A stretch of 64,000 bases of DNA from CAVSRC01 sp963785065 (GTDB lineage: Bacteria; Pseudomonadota; Alphaproteobacteria; Rhizobiales; Kaistiaceae). Below the pieces are notes generated by a model. The model did not search any database. It was not told the origin of the DNA and worked only from the letters and a program-made list of their open reading frames with translations. The position numbers and the translations under genes were made by a program. Below, piece by piece: positions 7,638 through 16,120 of the stretch (position 1 is the first letter of the stretch; every line of letters starts with the position of its first letter). Location of the stretch: the NCBI GenBank assembly GCA_963785065.1, contig CAWATX010000002.1:682001-746000 (forward strand), written 5' to 3'.

Positions 7638-8861
7638 TCACCCGGTTCCGTCGGGCCGTGGTTTGACGGAGACACCGTCCTTTACCTGGTCGGAGGGATG
7701 CAGGACGACGGTGTCGCCGGCGCCGAGCCCGGAGAGCACCTCGGCGAAGTGGCTGTTGCGGTGGCCGAGGAGAACCTTGGTGAGCGTCGCCTTGCCGTCG
7801 ACGACGCGGAAGACGTTCCAGTCGGCGCCTCGGCGGAAGAGCGCCCCGACCGGCACCTGGATGACGTCGCCGCCCTTCCATGTACGGATATGCGCCATCA
7901 CCCGGTATTCGTGGCCGAGCCCCCGCCATTTCTCGTAAGGGTCGGCGATGTCGAGCGTGGCATCGACGCGCTGCTCCTCGACGCCGAGCGCCGAGACCTT
8001 GGTGTAGGCGGCCGGATCGATGCGGCGGACATGGGCGTTGAGCGCGCCATCGCCGCCCCAGTCGGTGAGCGTCGCCGGCGCCCCGGGCTTGATCTCGACC
8101 GCGTCGGACGACAGCAGGTGGACCACCACCTCCATGTCCTTGGGGTCGCCAATCTCGATCAGCGGTGTGCCGGCAGCAACCACCTGCTCGCTCTCGACCA
8201 GGAGCTTGAGGACGACGCCATTGATCGGCGACATCACCGGAACGCAGCAGTCCGCGCTTCCGCTTCCGCTGCCCGATGCAACGGGCTGGATCAGATGCGC
8301 CTCGGCGCTTGCCAGTTCGCTCTGGCGCAGCGCCAGATTGGCGTGAGCCTGCTCGACGGCGGCGTGCGCGGTATCGACGTCGGTGACGGCCTTCTCCAGC
8401 GCCCGCGTCGAAATCGCTCCCTTTTCTGCGAGTTGCTTGGCGCGATCGAGATCGGAACGCGCCAGCCGCTCGCTGGCCTCCGCGCTGCTCACCTGCGCCT
8501 GGGCGAGACCCACCGCCGCCCGCGCCGCGCCGGCCGCCGCCTGCAACTCGCGCTGGGTGCGCACGTCGAGCAGAGGCGGCTCCGCCGGTTGGATGGCGGC
8601 CACGGCCGCCCCGTCCGGGCTCACCACGTCGCCGACATGCACGGGGATGCGGTTGAGCTTGCCGGCAATCGGTGCCGAGACGCGGAACAGGTCGCGGATC
8701 TCGGCCACGCCCTCCTCGTCCACGGTCACTTCGAGGGAGCCGCGGCCGATGACTGCGATGTCGACGCCGACCGGCGCGGGCAGAAGCGCGTAGACGATGA
8801 TCCCCACCACCGCGACGATGGCGAAGATGCCCAGGATGCGCTTGATCCAGGTGGCAAGCAT
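7638..8861 (-). CDS. HlyD/MacA-type membrane fusion protein
   Basis: A 407-residue periplasmic adaptor for the ABC exporter encoded upstream. One membrane segment at residues 7-28 (ILGIFAIVAVVGIIVYALL) anchors it; the rest holds the lipoyl/hairpin region (long alanine-rich coiled coil at about 105-200) and beta-barrel domains. It starts seven bases after the permease stop, completing an ATPase-permease-adaptor operon. The CC near SADCCVPVMSPINGVV is unusual for the family. The substrate is unknown; macrolide, peptide or lipid export are options. Confidence 0.85.
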   Translation of the reverse strand: MLATWIKRILGIFAIVAVVGIIVYALLPAPVGVDIAVIGRGSLEVTVDEEGVAEIRDLFRVSAPIAGKLNRIPVHVGDVVSPDGAAVAAIQPAEPPLLDVRTQRELQAAAGAARAAVGLAQAQVSSAEASERLARSDLDRAKQLAEKGAISTRALEKAVTDVDTAHAAVEQAHANLALRQSELASAEAHLIQPVASGSGSGSADCCVPVMSPINGVVLKLLVESEQVVAAGTPLIEIGDPKDMEVVVHLLSSDAVEIKPGAPATLTDWGGDGALNAHVRRIDPAAYTKVSALGVEEQRVDATLDIADPYEKWRGLGHEYRVMAHIRTWKGGDVIQVPVGALFRRGADWNVFRVVDGKATLTKVLLGHRNSHFAEVLSGLGAGDTVVLHPSDQVKDGVSVKPRPDGTG

Positions 8862-8868
8862 ATCTCTT

Positions 8869-11233
8869 CTACTCCCGCGTCTTGAGGACCCGGATGAGGT
8901 CGAAGCGGTCGATGCGGCGACGCACGATCGCGGCCGAGAATAACGCTGCGGCGGTAACCACCAGCGTGCCGACGGCATAGGTCCTCAGCTCGATGACGAA
9001 CGGCACCCGGAAGATGTCGGTTGCCAGGCTTTGGGTGATCAGCCAGCCGAAGCCGGTGCCGACCAGCCAGCCGATCGGCTGGGCAAGCGCGACGACGACC
9101 CCAACCTCGATGAACAGGATGTTGGAGACTTCGGCCCGCCGGAAACCGAGCACGCGCAGCGAGGCGAGCTCGCGCGCACGCTCGGAGAGCTGGATGCGGG
9201 CGCTGTTGTAGACGACGCCGAAGGCGATGATCACGGCCAGCGCGAAATAGACGAACAGCGACATGTTCATGCTCTGCTGCATGGTCTCCTGCATGCGTTG
9301 GCGCGAAACGGTCTGCAGCGCCACGGAGCTGATCTGCGGCGTCTTCTTGACCGCGGCGTAGAGGTCGTCGAGCCGGGCCGAATCGAGCGCGACATAGACG
9401 CCGGAGACGCGCGGGCCGGTGCCCGCCAGCCGCGCCAGCGCGTCGATGTTCATATAGGCCACCAGCCCGATATAGCTCTGGATGATCTGGGTCACCGGCG
9501 CCTCGACGGTGCGCCGGTCGCCGTCGAGCAGCGCGACGCGCACCATGTCGCCGACATTGACGTGGAGGATCTGGGCGACGCGATCGCCGAGCGCCAGGCC
9601 GGTGGGCGGCAGGATCACCGGCTTGAGGTCGAGATCGAGCACGCGGCTCAAGTCGGTGCCCGGCGGCTTGCCGGTGATGGAGAGCTGGCGCGAATAGTGG
9701 CCGTTGGACATGCGCACCGGGTGATCGAGGAACGGCTCCGCCGTCATGACGCCGGGCAGGTTGAGGACGGCGCTGACCACCGCGGGCGGCCGCGGCGTGT
9801 TGAAGGCGAGCGTCGCGTCCTGCCGGTCGGTGCGAAAGTAGACCGCGTCGAGCATGGCTTCGACCGAATCCATCGTACCCAGCGCCACCTCGACCAGCGC
9901 CACCGAGAAAGCGATGCCGACGGCGGTGAGCGTCGAGCGCACCGGATGGCGCAAGACATGGCGGAGCGCCATGGTGGTGAGCTGCGAGAAGAGCCGCCGG
10001 CCGCCGAACAACCCGCCGAGCGCCCGGCGATAGACCTGCGGCGCTGGCGGGTGCATGGCCACGGCCGGGGGCAGCGCGAAGGCGGTCGACACCGCGCGCA
10101 GCGCGCCCAGGATCGCCGCGGCGAAGCTGATGCCGACAGCGACCAGATAGATGCCTGGCGTCTCGCGGAAGATGAGGAACGGGAAGCTGTAGAACTCCGC
10201 ATAGAGGCGCGTCAGGGCGCGGCCGAGCCAGTTGCCGCCGACAATGCCGATAAGCGTGCCGATCGAAGCGATCACCAGCACCAGCTTGAGATAGTGCCAG
10301 ACCACGGCGAAGCGGCCGTAGCCCAGCGCCTTCAACAGGCCGATCTGCTCGCGCTCGAGCGAGATCAACCGCGACAGGATCATGTTGATGAGGAACGCCG
10401 AGACGGCCAAGAAGATTGGCGGGATGATCTCGGCCATGCCCTTGAGCTGGACCAGTTCGCTGTCGAGGAAAGCGTTGGAGAGCTGATCCTTGCGCGCATA
10501 GGCGCCGGTGCCGCCATAGGGCTCGAGCAGATGGTCGAGCGCCTCGATGACGACGCTCTGGCTGGCGCCGGGGAGCAGGCGCAGGCTGACCGAATTGAAG
10601 GCGCCGTCGAGATTGAACAGCGGCGCCAGCACCTTCTCCTGCATCCAGATGACGCCGAAGCGACGATTGTCCGGCATCATGTCGCCGGGGCCCAGCGCAT
10701 AGATGTATTCCGGCGACAGCACGATGCCGACGATGTCGAGTTCGGATCTTGGAGCCGTTGACGACCGCCTCGAAGGTCGAGCCGACGGTGAAGTGGTGCG
10801 CCTCGGCGAAGTTCCAGTTGACGGCAATCTCGTTGCCGCGCCCGCCGCCCGGCAGCCGCCCCTGGCGCAGGAAGAGCGCATTGACCGCGATGTCGCCGCT
10901 CTCGGGGATCGAGATTGCCAGACCCGTGGCCGGCTCGCGCAAGCCGGGGATGTCGAGGATGACGGGGCTGGCGACGCGCGTCTCGACCGCGGCCACGCCG
11001 TCGATCGCGGCGATCGTGCTCATGAGCGCGTTGGGCGCGCGGGTCGCCGCGGCGAAGATGTCGCCGAAGCGGTAGCGCTGGTAATAGGCCGCGCGCGTCT
11101 CGTCGAGCGACTGGTAGGTGCCGATGGCCAGAACCAGCGTGGCGACGCCGCAGGCCATGACCAGGGCGATCGCCAGCGACTGCGCCCACAGGCGGCGAAA
11201 GTCGCGGATCAGCTTGCGGTCGAGCGCGCGCAT
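8869..11233 (-). pseudogene. MacB/FtsX-type ABC permease, apparent frameshift
   Basis: A permease of about 787 residues with two FtsX domains, the inner-membrane part of the exporter. The N-terminal part reads in one frame from MRALDRKLIRDFRRLW (11233) to VVNGSKI; the protein then continues in another frame at ELDIVGIVLSPEYIY. The junction is at 10744-10745, where one extra G (C on the coding strand) or two missing bases would explain it. All else looks intact and conserved, so the break is either a recent mutation or a sequencing/assembly error. It is flanked by intact ATPase and adaptor genes. Confidence 0.8.
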
Positions 11234-11240
11234 CGCCGCT

Positions 11241-11972
11241 TCACCACACCAGCTCGCTGGCCGCCAGCCGGCGCTGGTTGGCATCCACGCCGGCGATCTG
11301 GCCGTCGGTGAAGCGGAACACCCGGTCGCCCATACCGCCGATCGAAGCGTTGTGGGTGATGATGGCAGTAGTCGCGCCGAGCTCGCGGTTGGTCGCCGCC
11401 AGCGCCTCCAGCACCAGGATGCCGGTCTTCGAATCGAGCGCCCCGGTGGGCTCGTCGCACAGCATGATCTCGGGCCGCTTGGCAACGGCGCGGGCGATGG
11501 CGACGCGCTGCTGCTCGCCGCCTGAGAGCTGGGCTGGGAAATGGTCCAGCCGGCTGCCCAGGCCGACCAGTTCCAGCGCCTCCTCCGGCTTCATCGGGTG
11601 GGGCGCGATCTCGCTGACCAGCGCCACGTTCTCGCGCGCCGTCAGGCTCGGGATGAGGTTGTAGAACTGGAAGATGAAGCCGACGTAATTGCGCCGGTAA
11701 AGGGTGAGGTCGCGGTCGGAGAAGCGCGTCAGCTCGCGCCCCCGGAAGCGCACCACGCCCGCCGTCGCCGTATCGAGACCGCCGAGGATGTTGAGCAGGG
11801 TCGACTTGCCGCTGCCCGAGGGGCCGAGCATCACCGCCAACTCGCCGGCATAGAGCGACAGGTCGATGCCGCGCAGGGCATGCACCTCGACATCGCCGGT
11901 CCGGTACACCTTGGTCAGACCGGCCACCTCGAAGACCGGTTCCCCTGTCCTCTCTGTGGCCTCAACCGTCAT
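11241..11972 (-). CDS. ABC exporter ATPase (MacB/LolD type)
   Basis: A 243-residue ATPase. Walker A is GPSGSGKST, the signature LSGGEQQR and Walker B IMLCDEPT followed by ALDSKT. The FIFQFYNLIPSLTA segment around the Q-loop is typical of the MacB/LolD/FtsE group that works with FtsX-type permeases. It is the first gene of the operon; the permease starts seven bases after its stop. Confidence 0.9.
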   Translation of the reverse strand: MTVEATERTGEPVFEVAGLTKVYRTGDVEVHALRGIDLSLYAGELAVMLGPSGSGKSTLLNILGGLDTATAGVVRFRGRELTRFSDRDLTLYRRNYVGFIFQFYNLIPSLTARENVALVSEIAPHPMKPEEALELVGLGSRLDHFPAQLSGGEQQRVAIARAVAKRPEIMLCDEPTGALDSKTGILVLEALAATNRELGATTAIITHNASIGGMGDRVFRFTDGQIAGVDANQRRLAASELVW

Positions 11973-12000
11973 GGCGTTCCCGCGATCCCTCGCGGGCCCC

Positions 12001-12447
12001 TCAGCCGGTCAGTCGTTTCTCTATCTCGGCGACCGGCATGCCGGCATAGTCCTTGGCGACCTCGTCGTGCACGAGCTTCGCCACCGAACCAGAAAGTTGC
12101 GGGCGGATCATACCCAGCGCCCGCGGCGATGCCACCAGCACGATGCCCCGGACCTCGCCCGCCTGCGCGGCCTTGTCAAGGCGCTTGGCCAGCCGGATCA
12201 GGAAGCCGTGCTCGGCCTGGTCGTGCCAGTCGGTCTGGCTGACGGCGGCACGCAACGGACCGGGCCCGCCGCTGACACGCCCGGGCCGCTCTGTGCCCTG
12301 CTCATGTGTCGGCGGGTTGTCGTCGCTCTGCTCTTCCCGGATCACCAGGTTGGGCCGTTCGGCGTCACCCTTGTTCTGAAGAATCAACCACTTGCGGCCG
12401 TCGCACACGACCACCCAATCATCCGACGCTATGGCAAGCCTGGGCAT
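12001..12447 (-). CDS. Host attachment family protein
   Basis: A 148-residue protein of the family named after Agrobacterium attachment genes (Pfam host_attach). The start DWVVVCDGRKWLILQNKG, the central ADHGFLIRLAKRLD-like segment and the LVASPRALGMIRPQL stretch are diagnostic. Structural relatives suggest an RNase-like or release-factor-like fold, so the name should not be read as proof of a role in attachment. It lies just downstream of fixK on the same strand and could be in the low-oxygen regulon, but I see no box directly in front of it. Confidence 0.8.
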   Translation of the reverse strand: MPRLAIASDDWVVVCDGRKWLILQNKGDAERPNLVIREEQSDDNPPTHEQGTERPGRVSGGPGPLRAAVSQTDWHDQAEHGFLIRLAKRLDKAAQAGEVRGIVLVASPRALGMIRPQLSGSVAKLVHDEVAKDYAGMPVAEIEKRLTG

Positions 12448-12564
12448 GGTTTCCTCGCCTCAAGTCGAACACCACTGCCCCTTATATGGTTACGGCCGGG
12501 TCGTTTTGCCGACCCGGCCGTTGCCCCATTTCAGCCCGCCCAATTCAGGAGGAGGAGGCCCGCC

Positions 12565-13251
12565 TCAGGCGTTCAGACGGCGCAGCGCCGCCGGGTCACG
12601 CAGCAGGATGCGGCGCGACGTCGGCAGCTCGATCGCCGCCTCGTTCTCGAGCAGCGTCAGCGTGCGCGACACCGTCTCGATGGTCAGGCCGAGATAATCG
12701 GCAATGTCCTGGCGCGACATCGGCAGCTCGACGCTTTCCGGGCCCTTGCCGCGCTCGGCCATCTCCAGCAGGAAGCTGGCGACGCGCTCATGCGCATTCT
12801 TGCGCCCGAGCAGCAGCATGTGGTCCTGCGCCCGGAGCAGGTCGCCGGTCGCCTGCGTCCACAGGCAGCTGGCGATTTCGCTGTCGCGGCTGGCCAGCGC
12901 CATCAGGGTCGAGCGCTTGATCACCAGCACGGTCGAATCAGCAATGGCGTCGGCGGTGAAGCGGTGCTCGCTGCCCGCCTCGATGCCGAAGATGTCGCCG
13001 GTCAGGTGGAAGGCGCTGATCTGGCGGCGGCCGTCGTTGAGCAGCTTGTAGGTGCGGACCGCGCCCTTGATGACCTTGTAGAAGTATTCGGCCGGCTCGC
13101 CTTCGCCGAAAATCTCGGAATTGTGCTCGAATCGCATGGCGGCGCCCATGACGGCGAAGGTGTCGGCCAGCGCATTGACCTCCGGCATCCCGACCGGGAT
13201 CGGCATGACCGTTTTGGTGGTGGCAATGTCGCCCGACTTGTGCATGAGCAT
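12565..13251 (-). CDS. fixK: FixK-type Crp/Fnr transcriptional regulator
   Basis: A 228-residue DNA-binding protein with an N-terminal cyclic-nucleotide-binding-like barrel and a C-terminal helix-turn-helix. The recognition helix ETVSR carries the ExxSR signature that reads TTGA half-sites. There is no N-terminal cysteine cluster, so it is not a direct oxygen sensor like Fnr. Instead it should be made in response to FixL/FixJ, whose genes are divergent 128 bp away. A 19-bp palindrome lies in the shared region. Likely targets include the boxes at 15581 and 7621. Confidence 0.88.
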   Translation of the reverse strand: MLMHKSGDIATTKTVMPIPVGMPEVNALADTFAVMGAAMRFEHNSEIFGEGEPAEYFYKVIKGAVRTYKLLNDGRRQISAFHLTGDIFGIEAGSEHRFTADAIADSTVLVIKRSTLMALASRDSEIASCLWTQATGDLLRAQDHMLLLGRKNAHERVASFLLEMAERGKGPESVELPMSRQDIADYLGLTIETVSRTLTLLENEAAIELPTSRRILLRDPAALRRLNA

Positions 13252-13321
13252 GACCCGCTCCTTAGTTCGATTTTGTCGCAGGGGTTTGCTAACAGTCGCC
13301 CGGAAACGAAGAAATTCGGGT

Positions 13322-13340
13322 AATCCCCCTACGGGGTATT
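13322..13340. promoter_or_regulatory. 19-bp palindrome between fixK and fixL
   Basis: AATCCCCCTACGGGGTATT is self-complementary except for one mismatched pair. It lies 71-89 bp upstream of the fixK start and 40-58 bp upstream of fixL. Its place suggests a site for FixJ or another regulator at the divergent promoter. It does not match a TTGA-type FixK box. Confidence 0.5.
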
Positions 13341-13379
13341 ACGGAGCCCGGCTGTAGTCGTTCGAAACAGGCAGATCGC

Positions 13380-14903
13380 ATGGGTGAAATTGCCGAAAAC
13401 CGCCAAAATCTCGGCTCTGGCGGTGCCATCAGGGTGCTGCGCCCGGGGCCGCTGCGCGACTATGCGGTGGCCGGGGCGGCAGTGCTGCTGACCGTTGTCA
13501 TCCGTCTGCTGCTTTATGTGCCGCTTTTTGGCAACCTGCAGTTGGTTCTGTTCGTGCCGGCGATTCTGGCCGCCGGCGGCCTCGGCGGCTTCGGCCCCGG
13601 CATCGCCGCCACGGTGGCAAGCCTGCTCCTCGCCGTCGCCTTCTCCGGCGGCGCGGCGCTGACCACCCCCCCCAACCTGGTCGACATCCTCGCCTTCGGC
13701 GTCGTCGGCGTCGCCATGTCGTGGCTCGGCACGCGGCTGAAGCGCAGCCGCCTGCAATCGGCCAACCGCCAGCACGAACTGGAGATCCGCGAAGCGCACC
13801 TGCAGTCGATCCTCGACACGGTTCCCGACGCCATGGTCGTCATCGACGAGAACGGCATCATGCAGTCGTTCTCGGCGGCCGCCGAACAGCTCTTCGGCTA
13901 TCGCGCCCCGGAAGCCATCGGCAAAAATGTCAGCATGTTGATGCCCTCGCCCTATCGCGAGGCGCACGACACCTATCTCGACCGCTACCGCAAGACCGGC
14001 GAGCGCCACATCATCGGCGTCGGCCGCATCGTCGTCGGCGAGCGCAAGGACGGTTCGACCTTCCCGATGGAGCTTGCCGTCGGCGAGATGCGCCCCGGCG
14101 AGCGACGCTTCTTCACCGGCTTCGTCCGCGACCTTTCCCAGCGCCAGGAGACCGAGGCGCGGCTGCAGGAGCTGCAGTCGGAGCTGATCCACATCTCGCG
14201 CCTGACCGCCATGGGCGAGATGGCCTCGACGCTGGCCCACGAACTCAACCAGCCGCTGTCGGCCATCGCCAATTATATCAAGGGCTCGCGCCGGCTGATC
14301 GACAAGGAGGCCGACGAGCGCTGGGCGCGCCTGCGCGACGCGCTCGACAAGGCGGCGGAACAGGCGCTGAGGGCCGGCGACATCATCCGCCGCCTGCGCG
14401 ATTTCGTCAGCCGCGGCGAGAGCGAACGGCGGGTGGAGAGCATCGCCAAGCTGATCGAGGAGGCCAGCGCCCTGGCGCTGGTCGGCGCCAAGGAGCACGG
14501 CGTGCGCGTCCGCTTCCAGTTCGACCGCGCCCACGACCTGGTGCTGGCCGACAAGGTGCAGATCCAGCAGGTGTTGCTCAACCTCGTCCGCAACGCTATC
14601 GAAGCGATGATCGAGGTCGAAGACAGGGAGCTGGTGCTGACGACCGCACCGGCGGGGGATGACATGGTCGAAGTCAGCGTGGCCGATAGCGGGCCGGGCC
14701 TGGCCGAAGAGGTGGCGCGGCAGCTCTTCCAGCCGTTCGTCACGACCAAGCGCCACGGCATGGGCGTCGGGCTGTCGATTTCGCGCACCATCATCCAGTC
14801 GCACGGCGGCGAGATCTGGGCCGAGCGCAACCCCAAGGGCGGCACGGTGTTTCACTTCACCCTGGCCAGCGGCAAGATCGCGGAGCTGACCGATGGCGAA
14901 TGA
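13380..14903 (+). CDS. fixL: Oxygen-sensing histidine kinase FixL
   Basis: A 507-residue membrane-bound sensor. Residues 29-120 form several membrane helices. The PAS domain (about 141-255) carries every haem-pocket residue of rhizobial FixL: the proximal ligand His196 with Arg202, His210 and Arg216 in the same spacing as His200, Arg206, His214 and Arg220 of Bradyrhizobium FixL. The HisKA box is AHELNQP with His287; the HATPase domain follows. When oxygen leaves the haem the kinase should phosphorylate FixJ. The stop overlaps fixJ by 11 bases. Confidence 0.93.
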   Translation: MGEIAENRQNLGSGGAIRVLRPGPLRDYAVAGAAVLLTVVIRLLLYVPLFGNLQLVLFVPAILAAGGLGGFGPGIAATVASLLLAVAFSGGAALTTPPNLVDILAFGVVGVAMSWLGTRLKRSRLQSANRQHELEIREAHLQSILDTVPDAMVVIDENGIMQSFSAAAEQLFGYRAPEAIGKNVSMLMPSPYREAHDTYLDRYRKTGERHIIGVGRIVVGERKDGSTFPMELAVGEMRPGERRFFTGFVRDLSQRQETEARLQELQSELIHISRLTAMGEMASTLAHELNQPLSAIANYIKGSRRLIDKEADERWARLRDALDKAAEQALRAGDIIRRLRDFVSRGESERRVESIAKLIEEASALALVGAKEHGVRVRFQFDRAHDLVLADKVQIQQVLLNLVRNAIEAMIEVEDRELVLTTAPAGDDMVEVSVADSGPGLAEEVARQLFQPFVTTKRHGMGVGLSISRTIIQSHGGEIWAERNPKGGTVFHFTLASGKIAELTDGE

Positions 14904-15501
14904 CAACCTCGTCCACGTCATCGACGACGACGACGACGCCCGCGATTCGCTGGCCTTCCTGCTCAGTACCGCCGACGTCGAGGTCCAAGTCTACGAATCG
15001 GCGGTCGCCTTCCTCAAGGCGCTGCCGCAGGTGACGGGCGGCTGCATCATCACCGACGTGCGCATGCCCGAAATCGACGGCATCGAACTCCTGCGCCGAC
15101 TGAACGAAAGCGGTTTCTCGCTGCCGGTGATCGTGATGACCGGACATGGCGACGTGCCGCTGGCAGTCGAGGCGATGAAGCTCGGCGCCGTCGATTTTCT
15201 CGAGAAGCCGTTCGACGACGATACCCTCCTCGCCTCGGTGCGCATGGCGCTCTCCAAGAACCAGTTCGACAGCCAGCAGGAGCTGCGCAAGGCCGAGGTC
15301 AAGGAGCGGCTTGCCTCGCTGTCGCCGCGCGAGCAGCAGGTGCTCGACGGCCTGGTCGCCGGCCATCCCAACAAGACGATCGCCTTCGATCTCGGCATCA
15401 GCGCCCGCACGGTCGAGGTCTACCGGGCCAATGTGATGACCAAGATGCAGGCGCGCAGCCTGTCGGAGCTGGTGCGCATGGCGCTGCTTGCCGACGGCTG
15501 A
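14893..15501 (+). CDS. fixJ: Response regulator FixJ
   Basis: A 202-residue two-domain regulator: receiver with acidic pocket DDDDD at 11-15, phospho-acceptor Asp55 (ITDVRMPE) and conserved Lys in LEKPF; LuxR-type helix-turn-helix from about 135 (LSPREQQVLDGLVAGHPNKT). The start overlaps the end of fixL, so the two are translationally coupled. It should activate fixK. Confidence 0.93.
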   Translation: MANDNLVHVIDDDDDARDSLAFLLSTADVEVQVYESAVAFLKALPQVTGGCIITDVRMPEIDGIELLRRLNESGFSLPVIVMTGHGDVPLAVEAMKLGAVDFLEKPFDDDTLLASVRMALSKNQFDSQQELRKAEVKERLASLSPREQQVLDGLVAGHPNKTIAFDLGISARTVEVYRANVMTKMQARSLSELVRMALLADG

Positions 15502-15580
15502 GCGCCCGCCCGCGAAGAAACCGGCAACGCGCGCTTTGGCGGCATGAACGCGGCCTGCGACCGCGGCGCCGCAGGGCCCG

Positions 15581-15594
15581 TTGACCTGCGTCAA
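15581..15594. promoter_or_regulatory. FixK/FNR-type box before the lone receiver gene
   Basis: TTGACCTGCGTCAA is a perfect TTGA-N6-TCAA dyad centred 41.5 bp upstream of the receiver gene start codon. A class II activator site sits at -41.5 from the transcription start, so this spacing would imply a leaderless or nearly leaderless mRNA. Confidence 0.65.
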
Positions 15595-15628
15595 GGCAAG
15601 GTAGCCGCCTCTGTGTGCTTAGTCCGGA

Positions 15629-16042
15629 ATGACTACAGATCAGGATATCGACTCCGCGTCGATGACGCCCGCACCGCGGGCGGCCGAACGCGCGGTCTTC
15701 GTGATCGACGATGATCCGGCGATTCTGGCCTCGCTCAAGTTCTCGCTTGAGATCGAAGGTTATGCGGTGCGCACCTATTCCTCGCCCAAGGCGTTGATCG
15801 CCGATGCGACGCGCAAGGCGTGGGGCTGCCTGGTCATCGACTACAATCTCGCCGAAGGCAACGGCCTGCAGCTTCTCGACGAGCTGCGCAAGCGCGGCGT
15901 CACCATGCCGGCGATCCTGATCACCACCGCGCCCGGGCCGCACCTGCGCGTGCGCGCCGCGGCGGCCTCGGTGTCGATCGTCGAGAAGCCGCTGATCGGC
16001 AACATGCTGGTCGACACGATCCGCAAGGCTTTTCCGGTTTAG
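15629..16042 (+). CDS. Single-domain response regulator (receiver only)
   Basis: A 137-residue receiver with no output domain. The acidic pocket IDDDP is at 26-30, phospho-acceptor Asp71 lies in VIDYNLAEGNG, and the conserved Lys is in VEKPLIG. It starts 127 bp after fixJ and has its own FixK-type box, which suggests it is made at low oxygen. It might act as a phosphate sink or partner in the FixL/FixJ pathway, but its cognate kinase is not shown by the sequence. Confidence 0.85.
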   Translation: MTTDQDIDSASMTPAPRAAERAVFVIDDDPAILASLKFSLEIEGYAVRTYSSPKALIADATRKAWGCLVIDYNLAEGNGLQLLDELRKRGVTMPAILITTAPGPHLRVRAAAASVSIVEKPLIGNMLVDTIRKAFPV

Positions 16043-16120
16043 AGCCTTTCCCCCGCCGGCTTGATCCTGTCGCGAAATCGCTCCGTCGGAATGGTTCTAT
16101 CTGGCTGTAGAAGGCTCTCG

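Noticed and set aside
9031..10761. A 576-codon plus-strand open frame opposite the permease
   Set aside because: It is antisense to FtsX-type coding sequence with typical permease features and has no motif of its own.
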